This document shows positions 12,732 to 14,551 of a DNA stretch of 14,551 nt, piece after piece. Position numbers and translations under genes: made by a program. This DNA is from JBCCFW01 sp039029535. GTDB taxonomy: Bacteria; Acidobacteriota; JBCCFW01. The stretch lies in the NCBI GenBank assembly GCA_039029535.1, contig JBCCFW010000180.1, forward strand, positions 1 through 14,551, in the 5' to 3' direction. The notes beneath the pieces are model-generated. The model was not told the DNA's origin. It ran no database searches and saw only the letters and a program-made list of their open reading frames with translations. Numbering within the stretch: the first letter of the stretch is position 1; each line of letters opens with the position of its first letter.

Positions 12732-14312
12732 GTGAGCGGGACGCCGGCCACGCGCCTCCCGACCGACCGGCGCCGGCGGCCCCGGATCTCGACGGAGGCC
12801 ACCGTTCTCCGCGCCCACGCCAGCGACGCCTCGCACCGCCAGGGGGCCCCTCGGGCGGTGGCCTTCCCGGAGAGCGAGGGCGAGTGGTCCGAGCTGCTGG
12901 CTGGCCAGCAGCCCCTCGTCGCCCTGGGAGCCCAGTCGTCGCTCACCGGCGGCGCGACTCCGGCCGGGGCGATGGCGGTGGCCACGGCCGGCCTCACCGA
13001 GGTCCTCCAAGACCGGGGCGACCGGCTGCGCGTTCAGCCGGGGCTGTCGCTGGTCCGGCTCCTCGAGCTCCTCCAGGACGGTGACCGCAGCTTCCCGCCG
13101 GTGCCGACCCATCTCGGGGCCACCTGCGGTGGCGTGGTCTCCACGAACGCCTCGGGAGCCCGGACCTTCAAGCACGGGAGCACTCGCCCCTGGGTCACGG
13201 GCCTGACCGTGGGCCTGGCCGGCGGCGAGCTGATCGACCTCGAGCGGGGTCAGTGTCTCGCGGAGCCTGGTGGTGTCTTCGAGCTCGAGCGCGCGGGCGG
13301 GGGACGTCTCCGGCTCCCGGCGCCGGTGGAGCCACGCCCGGCCGTGCCCAAGTGCGCGGCGGGCCACCTCTTCGCCCCGGCCGACGGCAGCCCCTGCGAT
13401 CTCATCGACCTCTTCATCGGGTCCGAGGGGACGCTCGGGCTCGTGCTGGAGGTGGAGCTCGCCGTCCGAGCTCGGGATCGCGACGAGCTGCTCCTGGCGG
13501 TCCCGTTCGCCGACGTGCTCACGGCGCTGCGTCGTGTCGAGCTGCTGACTCGCTCGCGCGACCTCGACCTCGCCGGCATCGAGCACCTGGACGGCGCCTG
13601 TCTCCGGCTCCTCAATGAGGAGGGCATCCCCGGTCGGCTCGGCTTCCGCTTTCCCGATCCCTGCGAGACGGTGCTGCTCCTGCTCGTCGACCTGCCGCGC
13701 TCCGACGATCATTCCGACCTCGTCGACCAGCTCGCGGCCACTGGCCAAGGTGCGAGCACGCCGCTGTCCGGGCTCTTCGCGGCGCTCGCCGACGACGGTG
13801 TCGAGCTCGAGCGCATCGAGCTGGCGCTCCCCGGTGACCACGCGCGGCGCGAGGCCTTCTTCGCGCTGCGGGAGTCGGCACCCGAGCTGGTCAACCATCG
13901 CATTGGACACCATCGGCAGTCGGAACCGCGTCTTCACAAGGTGGGCGGCGACCCCATCGTGCCGGTGGAGTGCCTGCCCGAGCTCATCGGCGCCGCCGCC
14001 GACCTGGCAGAACAGGCCGCGCTCGAGCTGGTGACCTGGGGACACGCCTCCGACGGCCACCTGCACCCCAACGTCATCCCCCGTGACTACGACGAGCTGC
14101 GACGTGGGGAGGAGCTTCAGCTCGCGCTGGGTCGACTCGCCATCGAGCTCGGCGGTGCGCCCCTGGCCGAGCACGGCGTCGGGCGGCATCCGATCAAGCA
14201 ACGCCTCCTCGCCGAGTTCCTCGGGCCTGAAGGGCTGGCGCGGGCGCGGGCGATGAAGCGAGCGCTCGATCCGCGAGGCATCCTGGCGCCGGGAGTCTTG
14301 CTACCGAGCTGA
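12732..14312 (+). CDS. FAD-linked oxidase, GlcD/D-lactate dehydrogenase-like
   Basis: About 526 residues from GTG at 12732. It has an N-terminal FAD-binding PCMH domain and a FAD-linked oxidase C-terminal domain, as in GlcD, D-2-hydroxyacid dehydrogenases and alkyl-DHAP synthase relatives. Visible marks are the ASDAS start of the domain (30-34), GAQSSLTGGATP (66-77, equivalent of GxGTGLTGG), GGVVSTNASGARTFKHG (133-149), IGSEGTLGL (229-237), GHASDGHLHPN (437-447) and EHGVG (480-484). The chain ends in LDPRGILAPG. The enzyme would oxidise a 2-hydroxyacid using FAD; the substrate and electron acceptor cannot be assigned. No iron-sulfur GlcF-like domain is fused. The start is uncertain: the frame is open back to 12558, but residues before 12732 do not look coded and the FAD domain is complete from here. 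It is divergent from the pilin operon. Confidence 0.85.
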   Translation: MSGTPATRLPTDRRRRPRISTEATVLRAHASDASHRQGAPRAVAFPESEGEWSELLAGQQPLVALGAQSSLTGGATPAGAMAVATAGLTEVLQDRGDRLRVQPGLSLVRLLELLQDGDRSFPPVPTHLGATCGGVVSTNASGARTFKHGSTRPWVTGLTVGLAGGELIDLERGQCLAEPGGVFELERAGGGRLRLPAPVEPRPAVPKCAAGHLFAPADGSPCDLIDLFIGSEGTLGLVLEVELAVRARDRDELLLAVPFADVLTALRRVELLTRSRDLDLAGIEHLDGACLRLLNEEGIPGRLGFRFPDPCETVLLLLVDLPRSDDHSDLVDQLAATGQGASTPLSGLFAALADDGVELERIELALPGDHARREAFFALRESAPELVNHRIGHHRQSEPRLHKVGGDPIVPVECLPELIGAAADLAEQAALELVTWGHASDGHLHPNVIPRDYDELRRGEELQLALGRLAIELGGAPLAEHGVGRHPIKQRLLAEFLGPEGLARARAMKRALDPRGILAPGVLLPS

Positions 14313-14338
14313 TCGCTCGCCGTTGGTCCCGGAAGAGC

Positions 14339-14551
14339 TCAGGTCGTGACCGACCCGGAGGTCTCGGCGAGAACCAGCTCGGGGTGCTTCTCGGCGAGCT
14401 GGTCGATCCAGTAGGCTCTCTTGAAGAGGAACACCGGACGCCCCTCGCGATCGCGCGCCAGCTCCCAGCCGATGCCTTCGGGCAGCTCGCCCTCCTCGAA
14501 CTCGGAGAGGATCCAGCGAGCGGCGACGTAGTCACGGGGCTCGAGCTTCAC
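14339..14551 (-). CDS. Small hypothetical protein, reaching the window edge
   Basis: A minus-strand frame of 70 codons ending at 14339. The first codon at the edge (14551-14549) reads GTG, so the gene either starts exactly there or continues beyond the window. Residues such as DYVAARWILSEFEEGELPEG and FLFKRAYWIDQLAEKHPEL look like a soluble, amphipathic protein. No signal peptide or known motif is seen and I do not recognise a family. It is convergent with the FAD oxidase, 26 bp away, with no obvious terminator between them. Confidence 0.6.
   Translation of the reverse strand: MKLEPRDYVAARWILSEFEEGELPEGIGWELARDREGRPVFLFKRAYWIDQLAEKHPELVLAETSGSVTT

Noticed and set aside
12576..14201. Long minus-strand open frame antisense to the FAD oxidase
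   Set aside because: Low-complexity Glu/Arg/Gly translation, while the plus strand shows all expected FAD oxidase motifs.

Overview
The window is GC-rich bacterial DNA from a Gram-negative-type organism. It encodes type IV prepilin-like proteins, an IPTL-CTERM surface protein, c-type heme motifs and a two-subunit 2-oxoacid:ferredoxin oxidoreductase. Cys-rich 'CCLPDG.C' repeats ending in IPTL-CTERM, NHL and PQQ-like propellers, and FAD-linked hydroxyacid dehydrogenases occur together in Planctomycetota, Myxococcota and related deep lineages. No marker gene is present, so the taxon remains a guess.

Layout. Positions 1-365 (+) hold the C-terminus of a secreted Cys-rich IPTL-CTERM protein. It converges on a small membrane protein (369-944, -). 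A gene-free stretch (945-1243) carries two diverged copies of a roughly 103-bp repeat. Each copy folds into the same long hairpin, with compensatory base changes between the copies. Next come korB and korA (1244-4128, -), which are translationally coupled, with a sigma70-like promoter at 4276-4304. Divergent from them is a family 2 glycosyltransferase (4372-5181, +). A 12-bp hairpin at 5190-5216 separates it from the end of the largest unit.

That unit is a five-gene minus-strand operon (12334 down to 5218) with a promoter at 12425-12453. It reads GspH/FimT-like, GspI/PilV-like, GspJ/PilW-like and GspK/PilX-like prepilin, followed by a membrane NHL-propeller protein in the place where pilY1 often lies. 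The layout matches a minor-pilin priming and tip operon, but with three unusual traits. The PilW-like protein carries CxxCH and CxxxxCH heme motifs. The PilX-like prepilin is fused to a large PQQ-like propeller. The terminal protein combines an exported CxxCH segment, two membrane segments with a proline-rich linker, and an NHL propeller. Short DxDxDG acidic loops of the PilY1/EF-hand calcium type recur in three of the four prepilins. I infer a calcium-dependent, possibly heme-bearing pilus or pseudopilus tip complex. The major pilin and assembly motor are not in this window.

The right edge holds a GlcD/DLD-type FAD-linked oxidase (12732-14312, +) and a small uncharacterised gene (14339-14551, -) that reaches the window edge.
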